From NCBI GenBank assembly GCA_910577935.1, contig CAJTOT010000021.1, positions 1 through 63,946 of the forward strand: 63,946 nucleotides of DNA. The letters run 5' to 3'. The notes under the pieces are model-generated. The model had not been told where the DNA came from, did not search any database, and saw nothing but the letters and a program-made list of their open reading frames with translations. The DNA is from an uncultured Hungatella sp. Its GTDB lineage: Bacteria > Bacillota > Clostridia > Lachnospirales > Lachnospiraceae. A program made the translations under genes and the position numbers. Positions 43,401-50,469 of the stretch are shown here, one piece after another (the stretch's first letter is position 1; every line of letters begins with the position of its first letter).

Positions 43401-44785
43401 TCAATCGTTCTGCAGACACTGAAGCTTTCATCCAAGACAATAAGATTATATTCGCCGTCAAACGCATCTTCAAGCCCCGCTTCATCGGCTACAGCAATTC
43501 TGTGCAGATTCACATCTGACGTAAACAGCACCTTCCAGGTCATGGTCGCCGTCTTGGCCTTTTTCCCGGTCTGACCCGCAGATACATCCTTAACTTTAAC
43601 CGTTGTGGTTCCCTTCTTCTGTGCATTAGAAGCAGTGGAAGCGTCAGCTTTTCCACCATCCTCTGCAGCCTTTGCGGTTCCTGTATTCTTGTAGGACACT
43701 TCCACTACGGCTCCCGAGAATTTCACGAATTCGGCATCCCCATTGGCTGTTTCTGCTGTATGATCTGCAGCTTCCTCTGCCTCTGTCGTCTCCTCAGATG
43801 CCGCTTCTGTCGTCTCCTCGGCTGCCGCTTCTGTCGTCTCCTCGGCTGCCGCTTCTGTCGTTTCCTCGGATGTCTCGGTCACTTCCTCCGTACTTTCCAC
43901 AGCTTCCGTATCTCCTTCGGTTGCTGCATCGGTGCTCCCCTCGGCGCTTTCCTCTGTGTTTTCTGCAGCGGTTTCAGAGGAATCATCGGCTGCTTCCTCG
44001 GACGACCCACCTTCCGACGATTCCCCGGCAGTTTCCGTGGCGCCCGCACTTTCTTCAGTGCTCTCATCCGCAGCCGTAGTTTCCTCCTTGAATGTCTCCT
44101 CCTCGGTGTCTGCGTCCTCTGCAGACTCTTCGGCTTCTGCAGATTCCCCGGACTCCTCAGATATCTCGGAGGTTTCCTCCTCGGCTGACTCCTCCGGAGC
44201 CTGTGTGGTCTCTGCCGTTTCCCCGGACTCGGTTGTTGTCTCCTCGGGAGCTTCCGCGGTTGCCTCGGTTTCTTTAGCTGCCTCCGGAGCGGTTGTAGCC
44301 TCCGGAGCTGCAGTACTCTCGGCTGTCACATCTTTCGTGCCGTCGGGGAGTTTGCTGCCCTTCTCCGCCGGTGCCTTGACCTCTTCCTCTTCCTCATAGG
44401 AATAGACAACGGTGACTATCGCTTCCTTGCCGGCGGGTTCATAAACTTCCGCCTCACCGCTGTTCAGGTCAATCGTCATGACCGGAGAACCGTCCTCCCA
44501 TGCGCCCTCGACAGACCAGGTTCCTCCCGGGACGAACTCGCCCTTAGGATATTCTGTCATCAGCATATCCCCAAACCCGTCCATAGGCATGGGATATGTC
44601 ATCCCGCTCTCCGAGTCGGCCGGAGGCAGTTCAATCTTCAAATCATAACTTTCTGCGGAAATTTTCTCGGAATTTTCCACAGGCATCTCTTCTGCAAACG
44701 CAGTCAGATTCAGTGCATTCAGGCACAATGCCAGTGTCAGAAACACGGAAAATCCGCGTCTGCCTGATTTTTTCCATTTCATCAT
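40427..44785 (-). CDS. LPXTG-anchored surface protein with beta-helix and pilin-like domains
   Basis: The 1452-residue exported protein starts at ATG 44785 after AAAGGAAG. In order: signal peptide (FLTLALCLNALNLTAFA), a Glu/Thr/Ala-rich stalk of about 200 residues, a region of Gly-rich repeats (GGGINTGG, EITGNEA, MTGGV) typical of a right-handed beta-helix, an isopeptide-pilin-like domain (EGGEFTFALVEEA to YTYYLVEEPG), a SpaA/Cna-B-like domain (GSLRIVKSVSGGG to VTITNTYMPEE), a Pro/Glu/Thr repeat stalk, and the sorting signal LPKTGDD with a hydrophobic helix and KKKK tail. A sortase (not in this window) would link it to peptidoglycan. Likely an adhesin. A c-di-GMP-type riboswitch precedes it. 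Confidence 0.93.
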   Translation of the reverse strand: MMKWKKSGRRGFSVFLTLALCLNALNLTAFAEEMPVENSEKISAESYDLKIELPPADSESGMTYPMPMDGFGDMLMTEYPKGEFVPGGTWSVEGAWEDGSPVMTIDLNSGEAEVYEPAGKEAIVTVVYSYEEEEEVKAPAEKGSKLPDGTKDVTAESTAAPEATTAPEAAKETEATAEAPEETTTESGETAETTQAPEESAEEETSEISEESGESAEAEESAEDADTEEETFKEETTAADESTEESAGATETAGESSEGGSSEEAADDSSETAAENTEESAEGSTDAATEGDTEAVESTEEVTETSEETTEAAAEETTEAAAEETTEAASEETTEAEEAADHTAETANGDAEFVKFSGAVVEVSYKNTGTAKAAEDGGKADASTASNAQKKGTTTVKVKDVSAGQTGKKAKTATMTWKVLFTSDVNLHRIAVADEAGLEDAFDGEYNLIVLDESFSVCRTIDVTREVTLDLKGQTLTWNNENSNNSSLFRVEEGGVLTITDSSDTVGYTVDYDVVRSKPNGGGATKETEESRMATAKGGTITLQKEIMTGAEENLSAIITVDGGKLVMKNGVINGHEKRFARGVLVDKGGSVFMEGGAIIHCAARAYGNPYGSGIFVRDGSLSMSGGVIGENGKCNFYDDYRRGGGIGLRNGSLDIRGGVITCNETGVGGGIGAEGGSGDIVICGEAVIAGNSTLYSGGGGVSADGSGYTVAIRDGALITKNIAKNWGGGINTGGSALLKVEGGEITGNEAHTGGGINTDNLLMTGGVVAGNTARGNTGGDTDGNGEGGGIRVGGGKGEITGGYITNNETRTTIDWGGGGMFISQGAAMKIQNLLVTDNTAQGLGGGIGGCSTGNVAISATDGLASFGNKAEGNKENGAHAAHKWQDQAALKNDDFLYYGSNDFFCAHSSYVSDAMLGGGSANWHGSQDTGEGYRGNSAENGEIDVWQLAIPKGGAAASQFLMGLSADPSVGDRDKAMRAAKVFITGNESSTHGGGIMCNGTMFIGAVEEKTTEFSSVPVEAKKVYRNTDGTEHSLEGGEFTFALVEEADFRVESGRPSYTKAKARTAVNDGNGKVLFTINDLTEVGEYTYYLVEEPGTGSVIYDPAIYKVEVEVTASQEISWQIDTKFTATVYSGRVTGITAMEINKDGELTESRTVNSAEFVNTYDPQIERQKGSLRIVKSVSGGGTAAAGQTYVFTVTGPCGYSERVSITGSGEEVLKNLEPGLYHVKEEEAPIDGYEWTVTGGGDVIVPENTDAPTTVTITNTYMPEETIPEETTPPEEETTEPETSPEETTPPEEETTEPETSPEETTPPEEETTEPETSPEETTEPETSPEETTEPETSPEETTPPETPEDPPRRGGGGGGGNPPRTNIPEESVPLTEVPDAEVPLAGLPNLDEMLLTEIPDSDIPLAGLPKTGDDSHVWKVLFLLSGAGLALLALLKKKKESHGE
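40733..40975 (-). repeat. Pro-Glu-Thr stalk repeats in the LPXTG gene
   Basis: Three 51-bp units encode EETTPPEEETTEPETSP and two shorter 30-bp units encode EETTEPETSP, in frame. They form the wall-spanning stalk just before the sorting signal. Identity between units is very high, so copy number is likely to vary between strains. Confidence 0.88.
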
Positions 44786-44798
44786 ATTTTCTTCCTTT

Positions 44799-44921
44799 CT
44801 TTGCAGATTAGCGGATGCAAAGTATCCGGCGGGCGGGCTGCCATCCGTATCAAGACGGGAAGACCCCATACCTTTGCGTCGCAGGATTTCCCCTGCTTTG
44901 CTAAACGCAGCCTGGCGGACA
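44799..44921 (-). promoter_or_regulatory. c-di-GMP-I (GEMM)-like riboswitch
   Basis: Reading the minus strand: AGCAAAGC, a GCAGG/CCTGC hairpin capped by GGAAAT, then GACGCAAAGG, GGGGTCT, and finally GGATGGCAGCC. This order matches the conserved core of class I cyclic di-GMP aptamers (GCAAA, GAAA-capped stem, GACGCAAAGC, GGTCT, ATGGCAGCC). An outer stem TGTCCG/CGGATA (44916-44921 with 44823-44828) closes it. Directly after, CTTTGCA/TGCAAAG (44799-44822) forms a hairpin abutting the ribosome binding site, and CGGAT/ATCCG could form instead of the outer stem, which suggests a translational switch. The direction of control is not readable. Recognised by eye; a covariance search would settle it. 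Confidence 0.72.
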
Positions 44922-45136
44922 TAGCATCTCGCTGACACAGTTCAGCTGATACCGCAGTTCCGCAGCCTCGCGTCCCGCCGTTTCCGACGGTTTGCCTCCT
45001 TTTCACCGCCTGTTCCTCCGCCCTGCCGCCCGGCGATGGTTCTGACCGCAGGGCTGTACTCCATGGCGGACTGCCATCTGCACGGTTTACCAAATCCATT
45101 GCCTCCCCCTTCTCCATGTCTCATATATCTCTGCAC
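44922..45136. other. Leader region between the small gene and the riboswitch
   Basis: These 215 bases are GC-rich and carry several overlapping minus-strand frames (one ATG at 45117), none with a recognisable protein or clear coding bias. I take it as the untranslated region of the adhesin transcript or spacer. I see no convincing promoter. Confidence 0.4.
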
Positions 45137-45358
45137 TTAAGACTCCTGTGCCTTTTCCCAGCTCCTTCTGGTCTTTTCGGTCCCGCGCCCCTCCATGGCG
45201 CTGTCCATAAGCTCCATCAGTTCCAGAGCGCTCCGAAAATGCCTCCTTTCATTCTGCTCCGCCCACAGTACCTCCCCCTGCCAGGTGTTATTCTGTTGAT
45301 AAAGGACACGCACCACAAAGGTTCCTCTCTTCTGCCCCAATGATTCTCTCACCCTCAT
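45137..45358 (-). CDS. Small conserved-looking protein of unknown function
   Basis: The 73-residue protein has a core GTFVVRVLYQQNNTWQGEVLWAEQNERRHFRSALELMELMDSAM that reads like a genuine small folded domain: two or three beta strands, then a helix. I recall similar short proteins in Lachnospiraceae but know no function. GGGAGGAGGGG precedes the ATG at 45358. It follows, by an ATGA overlap, a ten-codon ORF in the upstream repeat (45355-45387). It lies between that repeat and the riboswitch-controlled adhesin. Confidence 0.65.
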   Translation of the reverse strand: MRVRESLGQKRGTFVVRVLYQQNNTWQGEVLWAEQNERRHFRSALELMELMDSAMEGRGTEKTRRSWEKAQES

Positions 45359-45387
45359 CCCCTCCTCCCGAACGATAAAGCAGACAT
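45355..45387 (-). CDS. Ten-codon leader ORF coupled to the 73-residue gene
   Basis: An ATG at 45387, 7 bp after GGGGG, encodes MSALSFGRRG and stops at a TGA overlapping the next ATG. The first codons and ribosome binding site are conserved in the other copy of the repeat (7384-7461, MSDFSF). GAACGA/TCGTTC inverted arms flank the start codon. It may be a translated leader or a remnant of a duplicated gene start. Confidence 0.35.
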   Translation of the reverse strand: MSALSFGRRG

Positions 45388-45527
45388 TTTCGTTCCCCCG
45401 TGATATACTGTAAAAAAGGGATTTTTAACGGGAAAATAAGGCATTTTACATAATAAAAAAGCTGAAATATCCACAAAATTTGTGTATCTTTCAGCGACTG
45501 ATATTTTCTACTTTTTCTTTCAAATCC
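45369..45527 (-). repeat. 158-bp two-copy repeat, copy B
   Basis: This is the same element as 7443-7600: hairpin GCTGAAA...TTTCAGC followed by T's, then TTTTTTACAGTATATCA, GGGGGAACGA and a short ORF start. Here it directly precedes a small gene, so the repeat may be a mobile or duplicated promoter/leader module. A MITE-like element begins 20 bp away at 45547. Confidence 0.8.
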
Positions 45528-45546
45528 TGATAATGGCAGCATAAGT

Positions 45547-45674
45547 GTTAGTTCACATGCGTTCACAGCAACCGGCAAAAATCCATGAAAATCGCCTGGG
45601 GCGATGGGATTTTTGCCCGCCCAGGTTATCATACGGTCAGCGCAGCCAGCGCGCAGACCTGCCTGAACAGTAAC
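45547..45674. mobile_element. MITE-like inverted-repeat element, copy 2, with target duplication
   Basis: The left end GTTAGTTCACATGC lacks two bases of the inverted repeat; the right end is TGAACAGTAAC (45664-45674). The hexamer ATAAGT flanks the element on both sides (45541-45546 and 45675-45680), as expected of a target-site duplication made on insertion. The interior hairpins match copy 1. Confidence 0.78.
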
Positions 45675-45689
45675 ATAAGTTCTGCTGCA

Positions 45690-45730
45690 CAAGAAAGGGA
45701 GGCTGCAACCTGTGCCGGTCACAGCCTCCT
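45690..45730 (-). terminator. Probable terminator of the suf operon
   Basis: On the minus strand GAGGCTG (45722-45728) pairs with CAGCCTC (45699-45705), with a further TGTG/CACA pairing inside, followed by CCTTTCTTG. The T run is weak. It lies about 100 bp beyond the SufB/D-like stop codon. Confidence 0.5.
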
Positions 45731-45825
45731 CTGTAATTGTTCTGCAATTCTTTTTGCTTCTTCTTACGATGTCTCTAAAACACCGGCTGTAGCAGCCGTG
45801 ATGACGGCATTATAGAGCACATTTC

Positions 45826-46761
45826 CTATTTTAAAAACCCGTTGACAATCTGGGCTTCCGCCTCCTCCTCCGTAAGCCCTAAGGTCATCAGCTTGATAAT
45901 CTGCTCTCCCGCGATCTTTCCGATGGCCGCCTCGTGAATCAGGGCGGCGTCGGTGTTGTTGGCGGTTATCTTGGGGACCGCGCTGATCTTGGCGTTATCC
46001 ATGATGATGGCGTCGCACTCGGAATGGCCGGCGCACCTGGCGTTGCCGTTGATCTCCGCGTTGAAAATCTGAGCGGAGTCTTCCTTTGCCACGGACCGGG
46101 ATATAACGTTGGCGCTGGAGTTCTCGCCGTTTAGGTTCACCACAAAGCTGCTCTCCGCGAACTGGCTGCCGTGAGTCAGAAGCCGCTCTCTGATAATCAG
46201 CTTGGCGCCTGCCGCCAGATCCGCCTTCGTGGTCCGCCTGGTGGAGTCCACGCCCTTGATTTGCACCATCTCCATCTCCATGAAGCTGTTCTCCTCCATG
46301 GTGACTTCCGTTCCGGGATTCATGACCCTCTGGCCCATGCCGTCCCCGGAGCCGTAATGCTTCTCCACATATCTGACCTTGGCGTTCTTTCCGAGAAAGA
46401 ACCGGTGGAGGCCGTCGTGCCTGGAATCCTTGTCCCCGCCGTTGTGGATGCCGCAGCCCGCCACGATAACCACATCCGCGCCGTCGCCGATATAAAAATC
46501 ATTGTACACCATCTCGGTAAGGCCGCTCTGGCTGAGCACCACCGGGATGTGGACGCTCTCGTGCTTCGTGCCCGCCTTGATGTGTATGTCGATGCCCTCC
46601 CCTTCGTCTTTCGAGACGATCTCGATGTTGGCGGAGTTCACCCGCCCCGCCATCTGCCCGTTGGCCCGGATATTGTATGCCCCGGCAGGAACCTCATGGA
46701 GGTCTGCCACCTCCTCTAAAAGCCGGAGCTGTATGGAATCCACATTCTGTATATCTGCCAT
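45826..46761 (-). CDS. SufB/SufD-family Fe-S scaffold protein, single-copy minimal type
   Basis: The 311-residue protein belongs to the SufB/SufD beta-helix family (VVIVAGCGIHNGGDKDSRHDGLHRF, then TTKADLAAGAKLIIRERL, and SECDAIIMDN). It is much shorter than SufB (about 470) and lacks the usual N-terminal helical region. The only partner is the SufC-like ATPase encoded 4 bp upstream. Such two-gene SufB/C-like systems are regarded as ancestral minimal Fe-S machineries in anaerobes and archaea. Cys residues are scarce, so cluster ligands are uncertain. Confidence 0.85.
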   Translation of the reverse strand: MADIQNVDSIQLRLLEEVADLHEVPAGAYNIRANGQMAGRVNSANIEIVSKDEGEGIDIHIKAGTKHESVHIPVVLSQSGLTEMVYNDFYIGDGADVVIVAGCGIHNGGDKDSRHDGLHRFFLGKNAKVRYVEKHYGSGDGMGQRVMNPGTEVTMEENSFMEMEMVQIKGVDSTRRTTKADLAAGAKLIIRERLLTHGSQFAESSFVVNLNGENSSANVISRSVAKEDSAQIFNAEINGNARCAGHSECDAIIMDNAKISAVPKITANNTDAALIHEAAIGKIAGEQIIKLMTLGLTEEEAEAQIVNGFLK

Positions 46762-46765
46762 CTTA

Positions 46766-47503
46766 TTATCTCCCTCCTTTATAGAACATGCTGCAGGAAT
46801 CTACGGCAGAAGTGGTGCCCAGAAGCCCCGGCAATATGTCATTCTTCGGTCCCTGAGCGGTAATTCTCCCGTCTGCTATGACCACAATCTCATCTGCGAT
46901 ATTTAAAATGCGTTCCTGATGGGAAATGATGAATATGGAACCCTTGGTGTTGTCTCTCATCCGCTCGAACACGGAGATCAGGTTCTGAAAGCTCCACAGG
47001 TCAATGCCCGCCTCCGGCTCGTCAAACACCGAGAGCCTTGTTCCCCTGGCCAGCACCGTGGCGATCTCGATCCTCTTCAGCTCGCCCCCTGACAGGCTGG
47101 CGTTCACTTCCCGGTTGATATAGTCCTTGGCGCACAGCCCCACCTCCGACAGATACACGCAGGCATCTGCCGTCGTCAGCTTCTTTTTAGCCGCCAGGCG
47201 TATGAGATCCAGCACCTGGACGCCCTTAAAGCGGACGGGCTGCTGAAAAGCATAGCTGATGCCCAGATTCGCCCGCTCCGTAATATTTTTTTCCGTAATA
47301 TCCTGGCCGTCGAAGAAAATCTTTCCCTCGGACGGCTTTTCAATCCCCGCGATCAGCCTGGCCAGAGTGGACTTTCCCCCGCCGTTTGGCCCGGTAATCA
47401 CTACAAATTTATGATCGCCCACAGTCAGGTTTAAGTTGTGAATAATCTCTTTTTCCTTCCTCTCCTCCTGTACGCCGAATGACAAATTCTCTAATGTAAG
47501 CAT
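46766..47503 (-). CDS. sufC: SufC-like ABC ATPase
   Basis: The 245-residue soluble ATPase has Walker A GPNGGGKST, Q-loop AFQQP, signature LSGGELKRIEIA, Walker B LSVFDEPEAGID and H-loop ISHQE. The GGELKR signature and EPEAGID are SufC hallmarks. It supplies energy to remodel the SufB/D-like scaffold encoded next. No SufS, SufU or IscU gene is in the window. Confidence 0.9.
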   Translation of the reverse strand: MLTLENLSFGVQEERKEKEIIHNLNLTVGDHKFVVITGPNGGGKSTLARLIAGIEKPSEGKIFFDGQDITEKNITERANLGISYAFQQPVRFKGVQVLDLIRLAAKKKLTTADACVYLSEVGLCAKDYINREVNASLSGGELKRIEIATVLARGTRLSVFDEPEAGIDLWSFQNLISVFERMRDNTKGSIFIISHQERILNIADEIVVIADGRITAQGPKNDILPGLLGTTSAVDSCSMFYKGGR

Positions 47504-47750
47504 ATATGTCTCCCTCTTAAGATTTCAGGCTCTCTTGCCTGTACCAGTTATTATATAACAGATTCCTTTTCTTTACCAGAGTATGTCTTAATTTTCTATG
47601 TGAATTTATGAAGCTTTCCTTACTTCCCTTGTGCCCCTTCTCCTTTTATGATACCCTGAATGTAAGATATTCAGTCGACACCTGCAAAACAGCCATCCAT
47701 GCCCACCCGGCCTGCTGTCTGCAGAAATCATGTTACGGGAGGAACTATTT

Positions 47751-48842
47751 ATGAAAAAACACTACATGCCTACGGCTTCAGGACTTTTGGCCCTCTCTCT
47801 TGTCTTGGGCGGATGCGGAGGCAGCAAGTCTGTATCCACAATGCAAGACCACATCGCGGCGGAAACCACCGCTGCCAGCTACGCCATGGCGGCTCCCTCC
47901 GGGGGCAGCTACGACTACGGGGAAGAATTTTACGAGTATGACGGGAATGATTATGAATATGGGGCATATGAGGAGACTGCCGCCTCTGTCCCCCTCACCG
48001 ACACCTCGTCTATAGCCCAGTCTCCTCTTGCCAACCGCAAGCTGATCCGCAATGTGTCCATGGCGGTGGAGACCGACTCCTTCGATCAGCTCCTGGAGGA
48101 GATCCAGAAGAAGGTGACAGAACTTTCCGGGTACACGGAACAGTCCGATATCTCCGGAAACAGGTCCGACTACCAGAGCCGCTACGCCTGGCTGACTGTC
48201 CGAATCCCCTGTGACAGGCTGGACCAGTTTATCGGCCTTGTGGAGGACAGCGGAAATGTAACCCGCAAGTCCGAGTCTATCCAGGACATCACCCTCCAGT
48301 ACAGCGACATAGAAAGCCGCAAGAAAACCCTGACCATGGAGCAGGAGCGCATCTGGGCCCTTCTCGAGAAGGCTGACACTCTGGAGGCGGTGATCGCCCT
48401 GGAGGAGCGTCTCTCCGAGATCCGCTATGCCCTGGAATCCATGGAGTCCCAGCTGAAGCTCTATGACAATCAGGTGGATTACAGCACAGTGGACATGAAC
48501 ATCAGCGAAGTGCTGCCTGTGAACTTTACCCCCACCGCGCCGGAGACTGTGGGGCAGAGAATCAAGAAAGGCCTCTCCCGCAATGTCGCCAACATGGGAC
48601 AGTTCGCCACGGACCTGTTTGTGGGCCTGATCGTTCTCATGCCTGTGTGGATCCCCCTGGGGGCCATAGCTGCTCTCATCATCTTCCTGGTGAAGAAAAA
48701 AGCCGGCGCCGCCCAGTTACGCAGAATCCGCCTTCCCGGAAAGGCTGCCCCGGCAAAAAATACTTCTGACCCAGGCACTTCCGGCGCCCAAGCCCCCGTC
48801 ACGCCGTCTTCCGACACGGAAACTGCCGGGAAACAAGACTGA
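47751..48842 (+). CDS. DUF4349 lipoprotein
   Basis: The 363-residue protein has a lipoprotein signal (GLLALSLVLGGCGGSK, Cys about residue 22), a disordered Tyr/Gly/Ser region, then the DUF4349 domain (LIRNVSMAVETDSFDQLLEEIQKKVTELSGYTEQSDISGN to VDYSTVDMNISEV, about residues 95-265) with a coiled coil, a C-terminal transmembrane helix (FVGLIVLMPVWIPLGAIAALIIFLV) and a Pro/Ala tail. It is probably anchored outside the membrane. The family is uncharacterised. The ATG at 47751 follows GGGAGGAACTATTT. It stands alone between convergent and divergent neighbours. Confidence 0.88.
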   Translation: MKKHYMPTASGLLALSLVLGGCGGSKSVSTMQDHIAAETTAASYAMAAPSGGSYDYGEEFYEYDGNDYEYGAYEETAASVPLTDTSSIAQSPLANRKLIRNVSMAVETDSFDQLLEEIQKKVTELSGYTEQSDISGNRSDYQSRYAWLTVRIPCDRLDQFIGLVEDSGNVTRKSESIQDITLQYSDIESRKKTLTMEQERIWALLEKADTLEAVIALEERLSEIRYALESMESQLKLYDNQVDYSTVDMNISEVLPVNFTPTAPETVGQRIKKGLSRNVANMGQFATDLFVGLIVLMPVWIPLGAIAALIIFLVKKKAGAAQLRRIRLPGKAAPAKNTSDPGTSGAQAPVTPSSDTETAGKQD

Positions 48843-48850
48843 TTATAGAG

Positions 48851-48924
48851 CGGCGGCAGTGACTGCCGGCGATGTATATTCCGGATTCCCGGTTTACATC
48901 TCCGACAGACACTGCCGCCGTTTT
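48851..48924. terminator. Bidirectional terminator between convergent genes
   Basis: CGGCGGCAGTG (48851-48861) pairs exactly with CACTGCCGCCG (48910-48920), with a TTTT following on the plus strand. It serves the DUF4349 gene and may also insulate the MATE operon that ends at 49084. The long loop contains a smaller GATGTA/TACATC hairpin. Confidence 0.65.
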
Positions 48925-49083
48925 CTCTGCTTTCCTGACCCCTGCCGCGGCAGGACCCGGCAGACTGCACATGCGGATTACCCAACAGCCTGACCTGGCC
49001 CAGCAGGACACGCCTCTGGAGTTCCCGATCCTCTGGCCTGCTCCGCCGGCGCTGCCCTGCGGGGCTTCCCGCCGTGTCTGCCT

Positions 49084-50469
49084 CTATAGTTCCACCGCAA
49101 GATTCCTCAACCACTTTTTCTGCCGGTATCTCACATATCCGATGACTGCCTTGTACACCTCCTCCAGCATCACCATCCCATACACGATGTGAATCGGCTG
49201 CTTCATGGCCAGACCGCCGATAAACGCCAGGGGGATTCCGATAAACCACACGCCGCTGGTGTCTATGAACAGACACATGGCCGTATCGCCGCCGCTGCGC
49301 AGAACGCCCACCACATTCACATAGTTGAACATTTTAAAGGGCATAAACAGACCGAACACAATGATGCACCGGCTCACGGACGCTGCCACCCCATCACTGA
49401 TTCCCGGCTGGTACAGGGAGATAAATTTCCACCGCAGCCCCACGCAGAACAGAGCCGTGGCCACTGTCGCCAGAAACTGGAGTATAAAGAAATTTCTGGC
49501 ATATGTCTCCGCTCTCTCTAATTTGCCCGCCCCCATCTCATTTCCCAGAATCACGGCCGTGGCCGCGCTTAAGCCCTGGAACAGCACCACCACCACATCC
49601 TGTATGGTGGTGGCGATGGTGATGGCTGCCACAGCGTCGTTTCCCATCCGGCCGTAGGCCATGGAGTACACGGTGGTGCCCAGGCCCCAGATGAACTCGT
49701 TGATGATCACAGGAAGGGCTGTAGAGAAAAATTTCCTCAAGAACTCCTTTGACCACCCGAACAGATCCCTTACCGGGCAGGCCACAGGCGTCTTTCCCAG
49801 GTACACCACGCACATGATGGAGACCACCTCCACCACCCTGGCTATGAGAGTGGCCAGGGCCGCCCCCGCCACGCCCATGGCCGGCGCGCCGAATTTTCCG
49901 AAAATCAAAATATAGTTGAAGCAGATATTGACTGCAATGGCGACACAGCTGATGATCACCGGCTCCTTCACCCGGTTTACGGCGCGGAGCATGGCCACGT
50001 AGGTGTTGGTGAGCGCCGTGCACGGGTAAGAGAGTGCCGCTATGGTCAGATAGGCGGCCCCCATGCGGATGCTGGCATCGCTGGCAGTGAAGATCCTCAT
50101 CATCAGCTCCGGCTTTAAGCAGGCCGGAACCATGAAGAGCACCGATGCGGCAAGGGCCAGGGTGAGGGCCGCGCCCAGGACCCTTCTGATATTTTTCACG
50201 TCCTTGCTGCCCCAGTACTGGGCCGCCAGAACCCCGGAGCCGCTGTTTATGCCGAACACCAGCAGGGTGAACACGAAAAAGACCTTGTTGGCCAATCCCA
50301 CTGAGGCGATGGCGGTGGACCCCAGGCTTCCGATCATCAGGTTGTCCACCAGGTTTACCACCGTGTTCAGCATTCCCTGCATGGCCACAGGCAGCGCGAT
50401 CATAACCGTCTTTTTCAGAAAACCGGTATCCCTAAACATCTCTTTTGTGTCTCTCAATAGTCCTGTCAT
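49084..50469 (-). CDS. MATE-family multidrug efflux transporter
   Basis: The 461-residue protein has about twelve transmembrane helices. Family markers are IALPVAMQGMLNTVVNLVDNLMIGSLGSTAIASVGLANKVFF in the first helices and the matching SGSGVLAAQYWGSKD. It exports drugs or metabolites using an ion gradient. Its ATG overlaps the stop of the upstream CNNM gene as ATGA. The substrate is unknown. Confidence 0.93.
   Translation of the reverse strand: MTGLLRDTKEMFRDTGFLKKTVMIALPVAMQGMLNTVVNLVDNLMIGSLGSTAIASVGLANKVFFVFTLLVFGINSGSGVLAAQYWGSKDVKNIRRVLGAALTLALAASVLFMVPACLKPELMMRIFTASDASIRMGAAYLTIAALSYPCTALTNTYVAMLRAVNRVKEPVIISCVAIAVNICFNYILIFGKFGAPAMGVAGAALATLIARVVEVVSIMCVVYLGKTPVACPVRDLFGWSKEFLRKFFSTALPVIINEFIWGLGTTVYSMAYGRMGNDAVAAITIATTIQDVVVVLFQGLSAATAVILGNEMGAGKLERAETYARNFFILQFLATVATALFCVGLRWKFISLYQPGISDGVAASVSRCIIVFGLFMPFKMFNYVNVVGVLRSGGDTAMCLFIDTSGVWFIGIPLAFIGGLAMKQPIHIVYGMVMLEEVYKAVIGYVRYRQKKWLRNLAVEL

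Noticed and set aside
40554..44399. Long Ser/Val-, Leu/Pro- and Ala/Val-rich plus-strand frames opposite the LPXTG gene
   Set aside because: They are antisense shadows of Glu/Thr/Pro/Gly repeats. The minus-strand gene has a signal peptide, recognisable domains and a sorting motif.
44782..45117. 111-codon minus-strand frame between the 73-residue gene and the adhesin
   Set aside because: It crosses the riboswitch core and ends at the adhesin start region. Its residues show no domain pattern; the RNA structure explains the conservation better.
45288..45722. 144-codon minus-strand frame across the repeat cluster
   Set aside because: It runs through the MITE-like element and the two-copy repeat, so its codons reflect repeat DNA. 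The same peptide pattern recurs at 56817-57239 for the same reason.
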